Assembly: GCA_905221605.1 (NCBI GenBank)
Contig: CAJNDS010001935.1
Location: 371,985 to 435,984, forward strand
Length of the DNA stretch: 64,000 nt
Source of the DNA: Symbiodinium natans
Lineage: Eukaryota; Sar; Dinophyceae; Suessiales; Symbiodiniaceae
Reading direction: 5' to 3'
Program-made: the position numbers and the translations under genes
In this document: piece after piece, positions 1 to 10,992 of the stretch
How the letters are laid out: each line of letters begins with the position of its first letter
Numbering within the stretch: the first letter of the stretch is position 1
The notes under the pieces: generated by a model
The model's input: only the letters and a program-made list of their open reading frames with translations
Told to the model about the DNA's origin: nothing
Databases searched by the model: none

Positions 1-59
1 GGTGTGTGTGTGTGTGTTTGCAATAGCGGTTTGCTTCTTGTCTGTCAGGGAATAGCGTC

Positions 60-3000
60 TCCTCCTTGGATGCATGGCTGCCCAGCCCCAGCTGCTCGAC
101 GAGGCTGCGCAGCTTGAACATCAGGAGGTTCTCCTGCAACCCTAAACCCTAAACCCTAAACCCTAAACCCTAAACTTTAGAGTCTTTAGAGGCTCTCTGG
201 GGGCTCCACACCAAAAGCTCGAAACATTTAAAGCTTGAAGCTAGCGTGCATGCACAGAACGACATCTGCTAGACAGTGAAACTGCCACCTGCCCAGATCT
301 TCCAAAACCCCTTAACTAAGGAAGATACCCTAATTTATACTAAGGATCATTACTATGAATTAGGGTATATTCCTGAATTTAGGGGTTTTGGAAGATCTGG
401 GTGGTTCTATTTAAGACCGTTTCAGACCGTCGGGTGGTTGTGCGTCGCGCGTCACAAAAGGCAGCGCTGAGGTCAATGGAGACCGCACTCGTTTAGCTAA
501 AGCATGATCACTGCTGCTGGTATTCTTGCTACTTGGAGGTTCATTGGTACTCATCAAGAAGGGTCATATGCATGGGAACTATACTTCTGCCCCTCTTCAG
601 GTTACTTAGTAACCCTACCTATAGGGTTAGAAGTATAGTTACCATGCATTATAACCCTACTGAGAAGTACACACATCCGCCCACAGCAGTACGGAGGTTG
701 AACTCAAAGTCCTCTTGGCTCCGCCGCCGCTTCGCCTCGTCGCCTGCCTGGCGCTGGGCCTGGAGTTTGGGGGTTTCGGTTGTTAAACGGTATACGTGAT
801 ACTGCCTATTTTATGGTGCATATTCCTGACTAGACTGTTACATTGTGTATACTTTCTTAGTATGATGCGGTCTGTTAAGTTGGCTCGAACAAGTTGTGTA
901 TGAACGCAGGGTTAGGACGAAAGAAGGACTTGATTGATGCCCTTCTGCAACTTTGACAAGCTGCCGGCGTTTTCTATGGGCATCGCTTGCTTATTTGGGT
1001 GCAGGTCTGGTACATCGAAGCGTGGAACTGTGAGCTAACTGTGAACCATGACCGCGTCTGATGCATGTCCGCGACGCAGAAAGTGATGGAGATGCAGGCC
1101 ACCACGGGCATGGCCGAGGGCCATGCAACATCTCCACGCGCCCAAACGTCGCCAAGCACTCTAAACCCTAAACCCTAAACCATAAAATCCTAAACCCTAA
1201 ACCATGGCTCTTCCCTAAAACCTGAACCTTGGACGTTTGCCCAGTGTCCGCTGTGGGGAGATGCAAAACACCAAGCGTTGCCACGGGCCAGGCCGGGAGG
1301 GTCGTGGAACCGGGGTAACGCGCGAAAAAATGCCCAGCCAGGGTAGGCTTTTCTGTCAAAGAGGGCCCTTACGGCTTGGCCCTTAGGGCTGGCTGTAGGC
1401 TGTAGTCCAACCATGTCCCCCGAAAACTTCTGGCTAAGCGTAGGTAAGACGAGGAAAGCACATCTACCGGCGGAACTGTGGAACCTTTGGCCACCTTATC
1501 CGCCTCAACCCACGCGACGCCTCGCCACGAAGGACTTCTTCTCTCAGGCGCTGCTCCGCCTGACAAAGGGTTCGGTTCTTGGACAGGCGGACTGGCACCA
1601 ACTGACACGTACACGTGGCATATGTGCTCCTTGCTTAAACTGCCCAGGCAGCAAATCTGAATCATTGTACAATCCCAAAGGCCCAGAGCACCTACCTTTT
1701 TGGAACCCAGACTCCTGAAGTCAGCTGGGAAAGGCCTGTGACAAGCTTTCTGCCCAGGCCAACATACATACGTTCCGCCAAATTGTCAACTACTAAGCTC
1801 TCCGTCCCCCTAAACCCTAAACCCTTTTACAACAGGCCTCGCGACAGCCCTAAACCCTAAACCCTAAACCCTTTGAACTCAAGTGCCTCCTGAGCCTCCG
1901 TTTGGCGCTTTCGGAAAGCTTCCTGTCGCTCGTCGGCCTGGGAAGTAGGGTTATAGGGTTTAGGGTTTCTGCAGCACCATCTCCAAAGAGCGAATATCGG
2001 GCGCCAACGTGAAACACGAGTCTGCACGGGTTTAGGGTTTAGGGTTTTCGGGTTTTTTGTTCGCTCCCGCATAGCTGGCCGAGTCTAGGTTTGTCGTTCG
2101 AGGGGAAAATACTGCATATCGACGGTCTTAGGATTTCGTGTTTAGGTTTCATCAAGCTGTAGCTCTATTGTGGACTGAAGCCCCGGTGGATTCTGCTTCC
2201 TGCTTCTTTCCAGGCTGACAGGAAGGGGCCAGCTGGGACCCTTAGCGAAGATACATCAGGGCCATGGCAACAGTAACCCTTCTCTTAAAATCGAATCGAG
2301 CGGGTAGGGCAGACATGGCCTGGGCACTTAACTGTTGCCTCTCGCATGAAGCCCCTTCAGCACATCACATAGTACTTGGTGCGACAACAAAGCCTATCTT
2401 AACAGGATGATAGACGACCCTTGTCCTAGAGCCCTAACCCTTGTCAACTCACCCTTACATCCTCAACCGGCCTACATCATAGAGCCGGCAACCCGAACCC
2501 TAAACTAAACTCGACCCTATCATGTCCCCTTAACCCTGAACACTGTTCCCGAATTTCCCTAAACCCTAAACCCTAAAACCTAAACCCGAAACCTTAAACC
2601 CTAATTTCCTTTAAACCCTGAACCTCTCCCTGCCTCCCGCTTCGCGGTGGCCGCCACGGCTTCAGCCTCCTCGGCTCGGCGACGCGCCTCAGGTGGGCGA
2701 TCATTCCGGCTTATGGAGGTTTTTTTTCTGGGGTTAGGGTTTAGGGTTTAGGGTTTAGGATTTAGGGTTAGGGTTTAGAATTTTGGGTTTGGGGTGTGCA
2801 TGTGAGGTCGCGCGCTCCCGGGCCGCACGCTCGCCTGTAATCCCGCCCCGGCCACCCAAACTATTCTCAATTAGGGTTTAGGGTTCACAGACGTATTTCA
2901 AGTTGTCATCGCCCAGCCCCCCTTGAGCTCAAGAACATGTATTGAGGTACGGAAAACACCTGCGGGTAACCTCGTGTTCGGGCCGAGGCGTGCCACATGA

Positions 3001-6000
3001 GAGACTGAACAGGGTGTAGGGTTTCGGACTTTTGTGCCCAACCCAAAGCGCCTGCTCGGTTCATGCGAGGCAATCACAGGTCACACGACAGTGGTCATGA
3101 GAGACCGGGAGCAAAAAAATGAGTGCAATCGGGGTAGCCTAGTACCCCAACATACTCTAACCTTCTTGAGAAGGAACCCCAAAAAAGTACCCTTCTATGG
3201 GGCACCCTTTTCGGGGGCACAGGCGCGTAAAAAACCTGGTGACATGGAGGTGCAGACGCTGTTTCGCCTGGGTTTTAGCCGTTCAAGCACAGTCTGTATG
3301 TACATTTTCTGGGAAAACGCAAAGTAGTTTAGGATGTCCCACAGCAAGAAGCACTGTAAAAACCAATGTTTTTGAACGTTTATCTTGTGAACTCCAAGTA
3401 GCTGAACTATTGGACACGGAAGTAGGCATCACTCCTTTCATTTTGGGCGTTCTCGTGAAATTCCGCGATGGCGGCAAACAAGCACATAAAACCACAGTTT
3501 TTACGATGTTCTACGACATGCACAAACGGGTCAGTTTTGTGCGATGTTGTTTTGTTGTTTCTTTGATGTTGCTTCGGCTGGCAGTTGTTAGTGGGTTGAG
3601 CGTCATGACGACACACTGTTCGCATAAGCCTTGTGACAGTGAGTCTTGTTACAGGAACGTCAAACATCCTAGTGACCCTAAACCCTGAACCCTACACCCT
3701 AAACCCGCAACATGACCGCAACCAGCCCCTCCCCGCCCAAAAACCCCAAACCTCTCCAAAAGTCCACGAAACAATGAGGTTTTTACGCGCCTGTTTCCTA
3801 GGGCCTAAACCCTAAACCCTAAGATTCGTGTTCGCGACTTTTCCGTGCCAGGACACCTCAACCGCCTGCTCGGCGGCCTCGGTGGCACGCACCGCCGACT
3901 CCTCCGCCTCCCGCTGCGCAGCAGCTGCCGACCTCTGGGGGTTTGGTGGGGGGTGTAGGGTTTAGGGTTTAGGGTTTAGCGTTTAGGGTTTAGGATGGGT
4001 TGTGCGACTTCTGCCATAAACATGGATGGACGGAGTACTCTATCTCCCTCCCGAATTGGTGACTTTTTTCAAGATTTGGGCCACGGGTTCAAGCAGTGTG
4101 GACGTGGACAACACCAGCCCAACCGAAACAGGGAAGCTCGAAACCTTCTCAAAAGAGCCCAACACCCCTTAATCAAGGAATACACTGTAAGCCATGTTAT
4201 GTTAAGGATCCCTATATAGTTTCGGGTATATTCCTTCATTAAGGGGTATTAGGCTCTCTGAGTTCTTCAACATGCTAAGGACCAGGTGCTCTGCAGCCTT
4301 TGCATGGAAGGACTCCGACGTCTGCAGCTCTCTCTTGGCTGCCTAGTCGCGATCAAAGCTACACGCAAGTGCCTGGAATGCTGAGTTTTGCAGCTAGCGA
4401 GAAGAAATTCTTGATTTTGAGCCCCCCAAGACTTGCGCTTCTGCCACAGCACCCCCCAGACACAAAACCTGAAAAAAGACGTCGCGCTGCCTCAGCTTCC
4501 TCCGCTTCCTTCCGGAGGGCAGCTTCCACTGCTTGGGTCTGGAGAAGTGCCGTCTCCACCACTTCCTTCTTCTCTGGGAGCCCAGATCTTCCAAAGCCCC
4601 TGAATTCTATAAGGAGTATACCCTAATTCATAACTAGGATTGCCCTTAAAGACCTCTGAAAAATATTCCTAAATATGATCCTCTTAAACCCAATAAGGGA
4701 CAACAACAAATGTCCCAAGGGCCTACCTAATAATGATCCTTGGTATAATCCAGGGTATCCTCCTTAACTAAGGGGGTCTTGGCAGATCTGGGAAGATACA
4801 GGCATCGAGATCAAGACTGATACACTGATTTTGCTTGGCATGGCCCCTTGCTTGGAGCTTCATGGGTAGCTATAAGTAGGGCACACGGGGCTTCTGCTAA
4901 GAGCCTCCCAAAAAAAGTGTAAAACTTTGGGGGCTTCTGAAACTCTCGAAACCCTAAACCCTAAACCCCAAACCCCAACCCCTAAACCCCTAAACCCTAA
5001 GATCCCGAAAGCAAAGCCCTTCTGACATCCTGCGCGCGCTGTCGTGCAGCAGCCAGCTCGGCCTGCACAGGCATCCGCAGCGCAACGACTTGGGGGGTTT
5101 ACGAAAATAGGGGGGCCCTGATGGTAGTAGAATTCCCTTATGAAAAAGGACCCCAATAAGGTACCCCGAATATCGTAAGCCACCACATTGTGTGTGGAGT
5201 AAAGAGTGGATTTGGCACGCAAAGTTATTCTCACGTTGCATCAGGAGTCTGCTCGTGGAGTCACTTCACTATCCTCTGGGGACTGCTGCGCCCACGTAGA
5301 CGTACGTGTCGAACCCCAGTCCTCTGAACCCAGGTCCCTCAACCCGAAGATCCATCCGCCGCCATATTTTTACAAGCCCACGAAACCCGAACAATGGCCC
5401 TCCTATTTAAAACTGACAAGCCTAACCTCGCACTTCTGAAGCCCAATCCCCTCTATACCACCTTAAGCCCCAGCCTTTCCGAGCCGCTTCCTGGTGAGAT
5501 CAGGAAGGGCCGCCCCTTTCTGGCAGATGCGCTTCCGCGGACCCTGGATCCAGGATGAGAGCGCTGTTTTGGGATTTGCTTAAGGGTTTAGGGCTTAGGG
5601 TTCAGGGTCTCAGGGCAAACTTTATCCTTACGCCCGGCATCCTGCCAGCACTCGCTCCATTCGAAGCGAAGGAAAGCGCTTTCACTTGTCTTGTTCAGGG
5701 TCACCTCTACGCAGCGCCGGGGGTAACTGGTATGGTGGTTTCACGCCACTCCGCGAGTTTCTTCGACTTTTTCGCCTGCATTGAGCTGCTCGAAGAACGA
5801 GCTTGTATGCAAAAGGCGGACTCCATTATTGAGATTCCTTGTGTGTTTAATATTGGTGACATTAAGAGCCGCAATGTACTCTCCCATCGCCCGCTCCAGC
5901 AACCAAGACAGTCAGGAAATGCCCCAAACCAGTCTCAAGAAAACGCACGTGCAGAAGTTCGTCGGACCCTATGCAATATGCGAGACTCAAAACCTTAGAA

Positions 6001-6113
6001 AGTCACAATGCAACAAAACCTCTTTTGGGGGGGGGGGGACGACGCGCCCGCGCCTCATCCGCCGCCTTCTTCCCCTTCGCCTTGGGCGCAGGAGGCTGGC
6101 CGCGGCGCTTCAT
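60..6113 (-). CDS. Probable multi-exon coiled-coil protein (chain of mini-exons)
   Basis: Seven short blocks on the minus strand read in frame as charged heptad-like helix, most starting right after AG: about 5062-5005 (AELAAARQRAQDVRRALL), about 4573-4490 (QAVEAALRKEAEEAEAARR), 3934-3857 (AQREAEESAVRATEAAEQAV), 2689-2626 (ARRRAEEAEAVAATAKREAG), 1937-1872 (ADERQEAFRKRQTEAQEALE), about 759-700 (AQRQAGDEAKRRRSQEDFEF) and 133 to about 60 (ENLLMFKLRSLVEQLGLGSH). A basic block with an ATG at 6113 (MKRRGQPPAPKAKGKKAADE) could be the first exon. Block 3934-3857 has CAG before it and GAG/GT after it, phase 0 at both ends. Introns of 0.4-1 kb hold palindromic elements and telomere-like arrays. Joining the blocks into one gene is inference; several donors are not settled. 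Confidence 0.45.
292..401. mobile_element. Palindromic element IE-F
   Basis: 110 bp with long inverted ends (CCCAGATCTTCCAAAACCCC / GGGGTTTTGGAAGATCTGGG) flanked by the 2-bp duplication TG (290-291, 402-403). Confidence 0.8.
530..672. mobile_element. Palindromic element IE-A, diverged copy
   Basis: Starts TACTTGGAGGTTCAT; the interior has repeated ACTATACTTCT / AGAAGTATAGT palindromes; the right end is eroded (ACCCTACTGAGAAGTAC). Confidence 0.6.
777..1871. other. No assignable gene; scattered telomere-like repeats
   Basis: Overlapping short ORFs on both strands (for example 1369-1665 minus, 1413-1718 plus), none with a convincing protein. Telomere-like C-strand repeats lie at 1161-1203, 1810-1825 and 1848-1871. 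Confidence 0.4.
3197..3688 (+). CDS. Unassigned ORF, 163 aa
   Basis: Longest plus-strand ORF in the first 10 kb. The middle (ELLDTEVGITPFILGVLVKF) reads like protein, but there is no recognised family, the end runs into telomere-like repeats, and the strand is opposite to the neighbouring exon chain. An antisense shadow is possible (86-aa ORF at 3407-3667, minus). Confidence 0.2.
   Translation: MGHPFRGHRRVKNLVTWRCRRCFAWVLAVQAQSVCTFSGKTQSSLGCPTARSTVKTNVFERLSCELQVAELLDTEVGITPFILGVLVKFRDGGKQAHKTTVFTMFYDMHKRVSFVRCCFVVSLMLLRLAVVSGLSVMTTHCSHKPCDSESCYRNVKHPSDPKP
4152..4262. mobile_element. Palindromic element IE-B
   Basis: Left AAAGAGCCCAACACCCCTTAA, right TTAAGGGGTATTAGGCTCTCTGAG; TT precedes and follows the element if CTC/GAG are its ends. 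Confidence 0.7.
4581..4792. mobile_element. IE-F element with an IE-D element nested inside
   Basis: The ends CCCAGATCTTCCAAAGCCCC and CTTGGCAGATCTGGG belong to IE-F. Its middle (about 4647-4729) is IE-D: ACCTCTGA, ATATGATCCTCTTAAACCCA, TGTCCCAAGGGCCTACCT. Compare the empty IE-F at 292-401. Confidence 0.7.
4951..5001 (+). repeat. Telomere-like array (CCCTAAA)n, degenerate
   Basis: CCCTAAA units with CCCCAAA and CCCCTAAA variants, immediately beside the exon-like block at 5005-5062. Confidence 0.8.
5092..5188. mobile_element. Palindromic element IE-C
   Basis: GGGGGGTTTACGAAAATAGG at the left, GGTACCCCGAATATCGTAAG at the right. In the minus sense it precedes the TGTGCAG acceptor of the 5062-5005 block, so it is likely intronic. 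Confidence 0.65.
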
Positions 6114-6939
6114 CGACGCTGGGCTGACTGTGGCGTTTCGGTAGGGTGGACCCTGGTGGGACCCTGTGGGTCCATGTTGGGTTGTGGTTCTGGGGTGTTG
6201 GGCTGTGGGCTGTGGGCTCAAGAAGCTGGGATGTTCGGGTTGGGGTCAAGGCTTAGGAGTTTGTTGGGGTTGACAAGTTGAGGGCTGGAAACTTGCGTGC
6301 TGCCTCACTTCATGGCTCCCTCACTGATCATGGCAGCTCCGGAGAAGTCTGGGCACTATGCGGCACTCTGCTAGAACGGTGAAGCTCTTTAACCTTGGCT
6401 GACTTCTGAACCCCTCCTAAAAGCTTAGCTTTCAGGCTCCTTGTGGTAGTTTCTACAAAAACCAATAAGTTGAAGTCCTAAGAGCCAGCCAGCAGAAAGC
6501 CAAGTAACTAAACTCAGGCTGGCACAGCTTGGAACATGAGAAAAACCGCTCGAAAACATCACATTGCGCCGCTCATGCTCCTGAGCCCTAAAACCCCAAA
6601 ACCCCAAACAACACTAAACCCCCAAAGCCGGCAAAGAAATGGAAACTCCCACGTGAGGGCTTGAAGCCTTTGGGGCCTGATGACATCACTCGTAGGGTTT
6701 AGGGTTCAGGGATCCTTTTTTTCTAAGCCCTAAGCCCTTTTTGCATCCGGACTCCCGTGGGCCTAAGCCCTAAACCCTACACCCTAAACCGTTTCACAGC
6801 CCTGCGGAGCTGACACGAGGCAAGACCTCAATAACGTTCGTGTTAAGATGCGGCAGTTCGGAAACTTCGGGATCTTTCGCCAACTGCCCTCACCCAAGCC
6901 AGTCTTTTTGTGTCCGCCTTCTTCTCCATCCTGGGCAAC

Positions 6940-7047
6940 GTCTAAGCTTTGCGTCAGCTCGTCGACGAGGCGGCGCACGTGAGGTTTCAGACTTGGGTCT
7001 CGCAGAAGGGGATGACACTTCCGTAAGACCTCCAGGCAAGTCAGCAT
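6940..7047 (-). CDS. Exon-like block, helical protein of unknown family
   Basis: Reads VLRKCHPLLRDPSLKPHVRR then LVDELTQSLDVAQDGEEGG. Helical and charged, unlike the noise around it. Telomere-like repeats lie on both sides (6768-6790 and 7051-7093). Splice sites are not settled. Confidence 0.35.
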
Positions 7048-7132
7048 CACCCTAAACCCTTTTTGCCACTGGACACCCTAAACCCTAAACCCTTTTGCAG
7101 CAGGCTTGCGTGAGTCCTCGCCTGGATCAGGC

Positions 7133-7182
7133 TAAACCCTAAACCCTAAACCCTAAACCCTAAACCCTAAACCCTAAACCCC
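7133..7182 (+). repeat. Telomere-like array (CCCTAAA)7
   Basis: Seven near-perfect units on the low-coordinate side of the 7189-7238 block. Confidence 0.9.
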
Positions 7183-7188
7183 CTTCAG

Positions 7189-7238
7189 GCCTCACCAGAG
7201 AGTCCAGCAGGCCGGCAGCCGGGGCTCAGCGTATCCCC
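7189..7238 (-). CDS. Exon-like block between opposed telomere-like arrays
   Basis: Minus-strand acceptor CTTGCAG/GTG and donor CTCTG/GTGAGG bracket an open frame (VGDTLSPGCRPAGLS). CCCTAAA repeats at 7133-7182 and TTTAGGG repeats at 7264-7315 flank it. Confidence 0.35.
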
Positions 7239-7520
7239 CACACCTGCAAGCCATTCGAAGGCGGGTTTAGTGTTTAGGGTTTCGGGTTTAGGGTTTAGGG
7301 TTAGGGTTTAGAGTGTTTTGCAAGTGCCGGACGCGAGCACGCTGATGTTGGATGTTTTGGGGCGGATCGCAGCTGGGGTCTCTTGGAGGTAGCACCGTAT
7401 TGTTGAGGGATCTGGCTTAAAGTTTCGGGGTAATGTGTTTTTAAAGGAATTCTATCCCTGAGCGTGGAAAGAAGCACGCAGCCTGCTGTCGGGATGGAGG
7501 TTTAGCATGCGCGCCACTTC

Positions 7521-7833
7521 CTACTCCTTCTTGCCAGGGATTTGGCTTGTTGCTCGCTTGAACAAGACGAATCTACTTTTACACGCGGACGCTGCTTCCT
7601 GCAATGCTACCGACAACGACCCACCATGCTCCTGACGCTAGGTTCATGGGTAGGGTTGCAAGTATAGTACTCACACTTATGACCCTATTTAGGGTACTTC
7701 TAACCTGAATTACTGTACTTATAAGTATCCATGAACCTCCAAGTATTTCCAGCCCAGAGGCGGCAGAACTCGCTCGGCAGCAGCACTGTGGAGTCCCAGT
7801 CGGAAAGGCTGGTCCTGAGGAGGAAGCTCCAGG
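7521..7833 (-). CDS. Two terminal exons of an unidentified protein
   Basis: Block 7833-7751 reads FLLRTSLSDWDSTVLLPSEF-CRLWAG after CTGGAG. Block 7637-7521 reads QEHGGSLSVALQEAASACKS then RFVLFKRATSQIPGKKE and a TAG. An IE-A element (7638-7745) fills the intron between them. A second frame of the last block (SGAWWVVVGSIAGSSVRV, then stop) is also open, so the exact join is undecided. Confidence 0.35.
7638..7745. mobile_element. Palindromic element IE-A, likely intronic
   Basis: Left CTAGGTTCATGGGTA, right TATCCATGAACCTCCAAGTA; lies exactly between two minus-strand exon-like blocks. Confidence 0.75.
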
Positions 7834-8550
7834 TTAGGGCTTTAGGGTTTAGGTTTAGGATGGTTTAGGGTTTGGAGTTTAGGGATATGCATAAGGCCAT
7901 GTGCAGAGAATGACCACTGGGGAATGGTCCACTGGTTCGCAGTCGTTTCATGACATTCTCTGTATTCCCATGGCTGAGCTGCCCAAAAACCTCACGGAAG
8001 CAGTCAAGTTTGAATGGAGTGGGAGCAGGGAGCTTCAAGACTTACGTTACCATGGGATGCTGGGCTCTTACAGGGCCACACCATCTACCCATCCGCAACT
8101 GCAGGCTATCGCCAAGCATCCAGGACGGAGTCTGGCCAGCGATCAGCTCCTATGACTCGTGCAGGAATTGTGCTCCAGTGGCAGGACGCTCCCTGATGCT
8201 CCCTGCTAGGCTGTCTTCCTGACCGACATGCCCTGAGAATAGGGGTTTACAAGGCATACTGGTCAAGCCGTAGACGTAGGGGCGCGTGTCGTGGTGAGGT
8301 ACGTTGTCATAGCCTTGGGCAGCTCTACGGCTAGAGGCCCCAATGCTTCCACACGCCCAACAGCTGACACGGGCTAAGCTCTTGGAGCCGCCGGCAAGCA
8401 CTGAAAACTTTGAAGCCGACTCAGAACTCCCTCTCCCTCCCCCTTGTTGCCGGATGATGATCATGTGCCCTGTGTATACAAAGTGGAAATAAACCCTAAG
8501 CCCTAAAGGCCCTAAACCCCAAAACCCTAAACCCTAAACCCTAAACTTGC

Positions 8551-8687
8551 TTTGCCCAATGGGGCGGAATCTCCTGCAAGAGCTCACTCTTCTGGGCGGT
8601 GATGGTCTGAGCCACCAGCAGTCGCCCTGCACTCTGCGCCATCCTCGCCATGCAGTCTGAAATGTAATTTGCCTTCTTTTTGTGGCG
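8551..8687 (-). CDS. Exon-like block, helical protein
   Basis: Minus frame reads DRHKKKANYISDCMARMAQS then AGRLLVAQTITAQKSELLQE and IPPHWAK. A GC donor (AAA/GCAAGTTTAGGG) leads directly into a telomere-like array at 8495-8545. No family recognised. Confidence 0.4.
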
Positions 8688-9215
8688 GTCACTGACGGCT
8701 TCTCACTGCTGCAACGCAGGCGCTTGCAATAAAACTTCGGGACCCCAAAAGCAGATGCCCCCAAGCCATTTGGAGATGCTGAGTGGGACAGAAGGCTCCA
8801 ACTCTAGTAGGCGTTGCAGACAGCACCGACCAGTGGTTCCTGTTGCGATCCAACAAAACGTGCTGCTGCCACATACTGCTACTTTACTGGTTTGCGCGCG
8901 TTCCTCGTCCTGTTGCCTACCTGTGGCCCATCTTACCTGTGGCTCCATAAGTTCAACTCTCCCAGCTTACCGCAAACCCAATCCTCAACGCTCGGTCCGG
9001 TGGCCAGGCACTGGCGAACTCAGAGGAAAACATATCCATCAGAAACCTCGGCTATAAATCGTGTAGGTTGAGAGTTGTGGCGGGTTCAGGGTTTCGTGCG
9101 GGAGGCTACACAACAAGAGCTGGCACGGCACCCACATACTGCCTGGTCACTCTGGGGATGGCAACCCTAAACCCTAAACCCTAAACCCTAAACCCTAAAC
9201 CCTAAACCCTAAAGC

Positions 9216-9579
9216 CAAGGCGCAGCAGGGTGGTCGGAGGGTCCGGGGATCGCTCCGCACCCAGGCCCGGAAGCAAAGTTTCCGGGTCGGCCTCCGGGAA
9301 ATCCACGGGGCTGGCCCAGGTCACCGGGGTGTCCTGCAACCTTTTTCCTAGGATGGCCCTTCAAAAACCCTCTACAATTAGTGTGTCAGGGTTTAGGGTT
9401 TAGGGTTTAGGGCTTGCCCCTAAAACCCTCTGAGAGATACTCCTGAAATTATGATCCTCGTAAACCCAATAAGGGAAAATCTAAAATGTCCCAAGGGCCT
9501 ACCGAGTTTCGGACCTCGCTGTAGAGCCAGGAGGATGCGAGCCAACCTTCCCCATAGTGGTAGGAGGCCACTCCGTCGC
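9216..9579 (-). CDS. Two consecutive exons of an unidentified protein, joined in frame
   Basis: Exon 9579-9503 (ACCCAG acceptor, TCG/GTAGGCC donor) reads DGVASYHYGEGWLASSWLYS-EVRNS. Exon 9333-9216 (TTGCAG/GAC acceptor, CTTG/GCTTTAGGG donor) reads DTPVTWASPVDFPEADPETL-LPGLGAERSPDPPTTLLRL. Phases agree (0 to 0). The intron (9334-9502) is an IE-D element plus TTTAGGG repeats, and the IE-D end supplies the GT donor. No family recognised. Confidence 0.55.
9334..9502 (-). mobile_element. Intron made of IE-D plus telomere-like repeats
   Basis: The minus sense begins GTAGGCCCTTGGGACATTTT (IE-D end, GT donor) and ends GGTTGCAG. TTTAGGG repeats (plus strand 9389-9411) separate a complete IE-D from a second IE-D-like end (CCTTCAAAAACCCTCTAC at 9358). 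Confidence 0.6.
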
Positions 9580-9600
9580 CTGGGTTTTTTCTCGCCCGCT

Positions 9601-9703
9601 GTAGGGTTTAGGGTTTATAGGGTATAGGGTATAGGGTATAGGGCATAGGGTATAGGGTTTAGGGTTTAGGGTTTAGGGTTTAGGGTTTAGTTTAGGGTTT
9701 AGG
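9601..9703 (+). repeat. Telomere-like array with TATAGGG variants
   Basis: TTTAGGG units flank a run of (TATAGGG) variants at about 9613-9657. Confidence 0.9.
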
Positions 9704-9925
9704 TCAAAAGGCGCAAGAAGGAGCCGACACCCTAAGCCCTGGTGCTTGCAACCTCATGGCAGGATACAAGACAGGCAAGAAGCATCTGGTGGCTTTGTGA
9801 AAAGAGGATCCTCCTACGTGCCGTTTAGAATCGGACCCCCTGGGTATCAAGGCAACACAAGCCGCAAAATACCAGGCACGGAGGAATGTAAGCGTGTCAG
9901 GATCTCTGGGTTGGCGGATACTAAC

Positions 9926-9993
9926 AGTCCTTAAGCGGGAGTATAGTACCCCTTCTATCTTAATCCCTATTAAGGACTTTCAGGGGGAACATC
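9926..9993. mobile_element. Palindromic element IE-I
   Basis: AGTCCTTAAG ... TTAAGGACT hairpin, then CAGGGGGAACATCCC. A reversed relative lies at 52937-53010 (GGGATGTTCCCCCTT ... CTCCTTAATGGGGATTA). Confidence 0.5.
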
Positions 9994-10266
9994 CCAAAGC
10001 AGCAACATGTTGCAAACGACGGCCCGGTTCGCTCGGGAGTCGACCTTGGCTGCCCAAGCCCGACCGCGTGGCGTGGCACAGTCGCCGGCGGTCTTCGCAG
10101 GGTGCCACGCGCGGCGTGTGCCAGCCACGACGCACGGTCCCGTCCTGCTGGGATGATTCAACATCATCGTGCTCTCTGAACTGTAAACTACTGGTACTGT
10201 ATGTGCTAGATGCTTCCCCCCCTTGTCGGTGGGCTCTCTCGGACAGCAACTAACTACCATACCATG

Positions 10267-10969
10267 CTCAATGCTGGAGCACGATTCCGGTCCTGATACG
10301 AGCATAAAATCTGGGAGTAGACAGGGGCCGCCTCATCCGACAAAGCTTCCCGGGTCTCTTCCCGCACGGCTGCCGACACAGGACGTGCCAGAAATCTGTC
10401 TTGATTCAGGAATGTAAGCTTCCCTTCATCACGCTCGAATTCGGCCACGTTTCGTGCAAAGAGTCTGGACATGAACTCTTGCGGCGAGCTCGAAAGCAAG
10501 ACTACCTCGCAAAGCATCTTGCCCCAGAGGATTGCACAAGGGTTCATGTCAAAGAAGTGTATGTGCCTCGGGTTCACGGCCGTGAGGAGATTCAGCGCAG
10601 TCATCGACCCAGCCACGCTCACCAAGCGGTCGATGTTCAAGACACGTGCCCGCACGAGGCTCAAGGTGATGTGGAGCAACTCCCCAGGCGGATCCTTTGC
10701 GGCAAAAAAAAGCATAAACTGTCCCCTCGCGACTTGGAAGCCTCTTAACCATTATCGGGCCTACGAAAAAGCGCCACAAACATGCTACACATCGCGGCAG
10801 CATTGAAGGCCAAATAGCAGTCGGCCCATCCCTGAAAAGGCCAGGAGACCTCCCTCCAGCCTGCCAGCCCGGGACCAGCAGACTTCGAAGTCTCCGGGCG
10901 CCTTCCCCAAACGGGCTGAGTTTGCAAAAGCCGCAAACCCACAGGCCTTTGAAATTTGGGAGCTAACAT
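10267..10969 (-). CDS. Methyltransferase-like protein (DUF3419/BtaA-like), possibly frameshifted retrogene
   Basis: An ATG at 10969 opens a frame to 10745 (MLAPKFQRPVGLRLLQTQPV, hydrophobic CYLAFNAAAMCSMFVALF). A second frame covers about 10757-10267 (WLRGFQVARGQFMLFFAAKD, then SAM-type motif RLVSVAGSMTALNLL, NPRHIHFFDMNP) and ends at an ATG/GTATGG donor. The second part resembles the nucleotide-binding loop and acidic strand of DUF3419 (BtaA-type aminocarboxypropyl transferase); this is a motif-level judgement. The two frames overlap with no obvious intron, so a one-base frameshift or a very short intron is needed. Confidence 0.45.
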
Positions 10970-10992
10970 GGCTTTCTTCGGCGAGGCCGGTG

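Noticed and set aside
6212-6220. GGCTCAAG as a spliced-leader remnant on the plus strand
   Set aside because: Only eight bases match and the upstream bases disagree with the leader.
7329-7398. Plus-strand exon candidate (VPDASTLMLDVLGRIAAGVS)
   Set aside because: It looked good alone, but the minus strand is open as well and the adjacent blocks fit a minus gene better.
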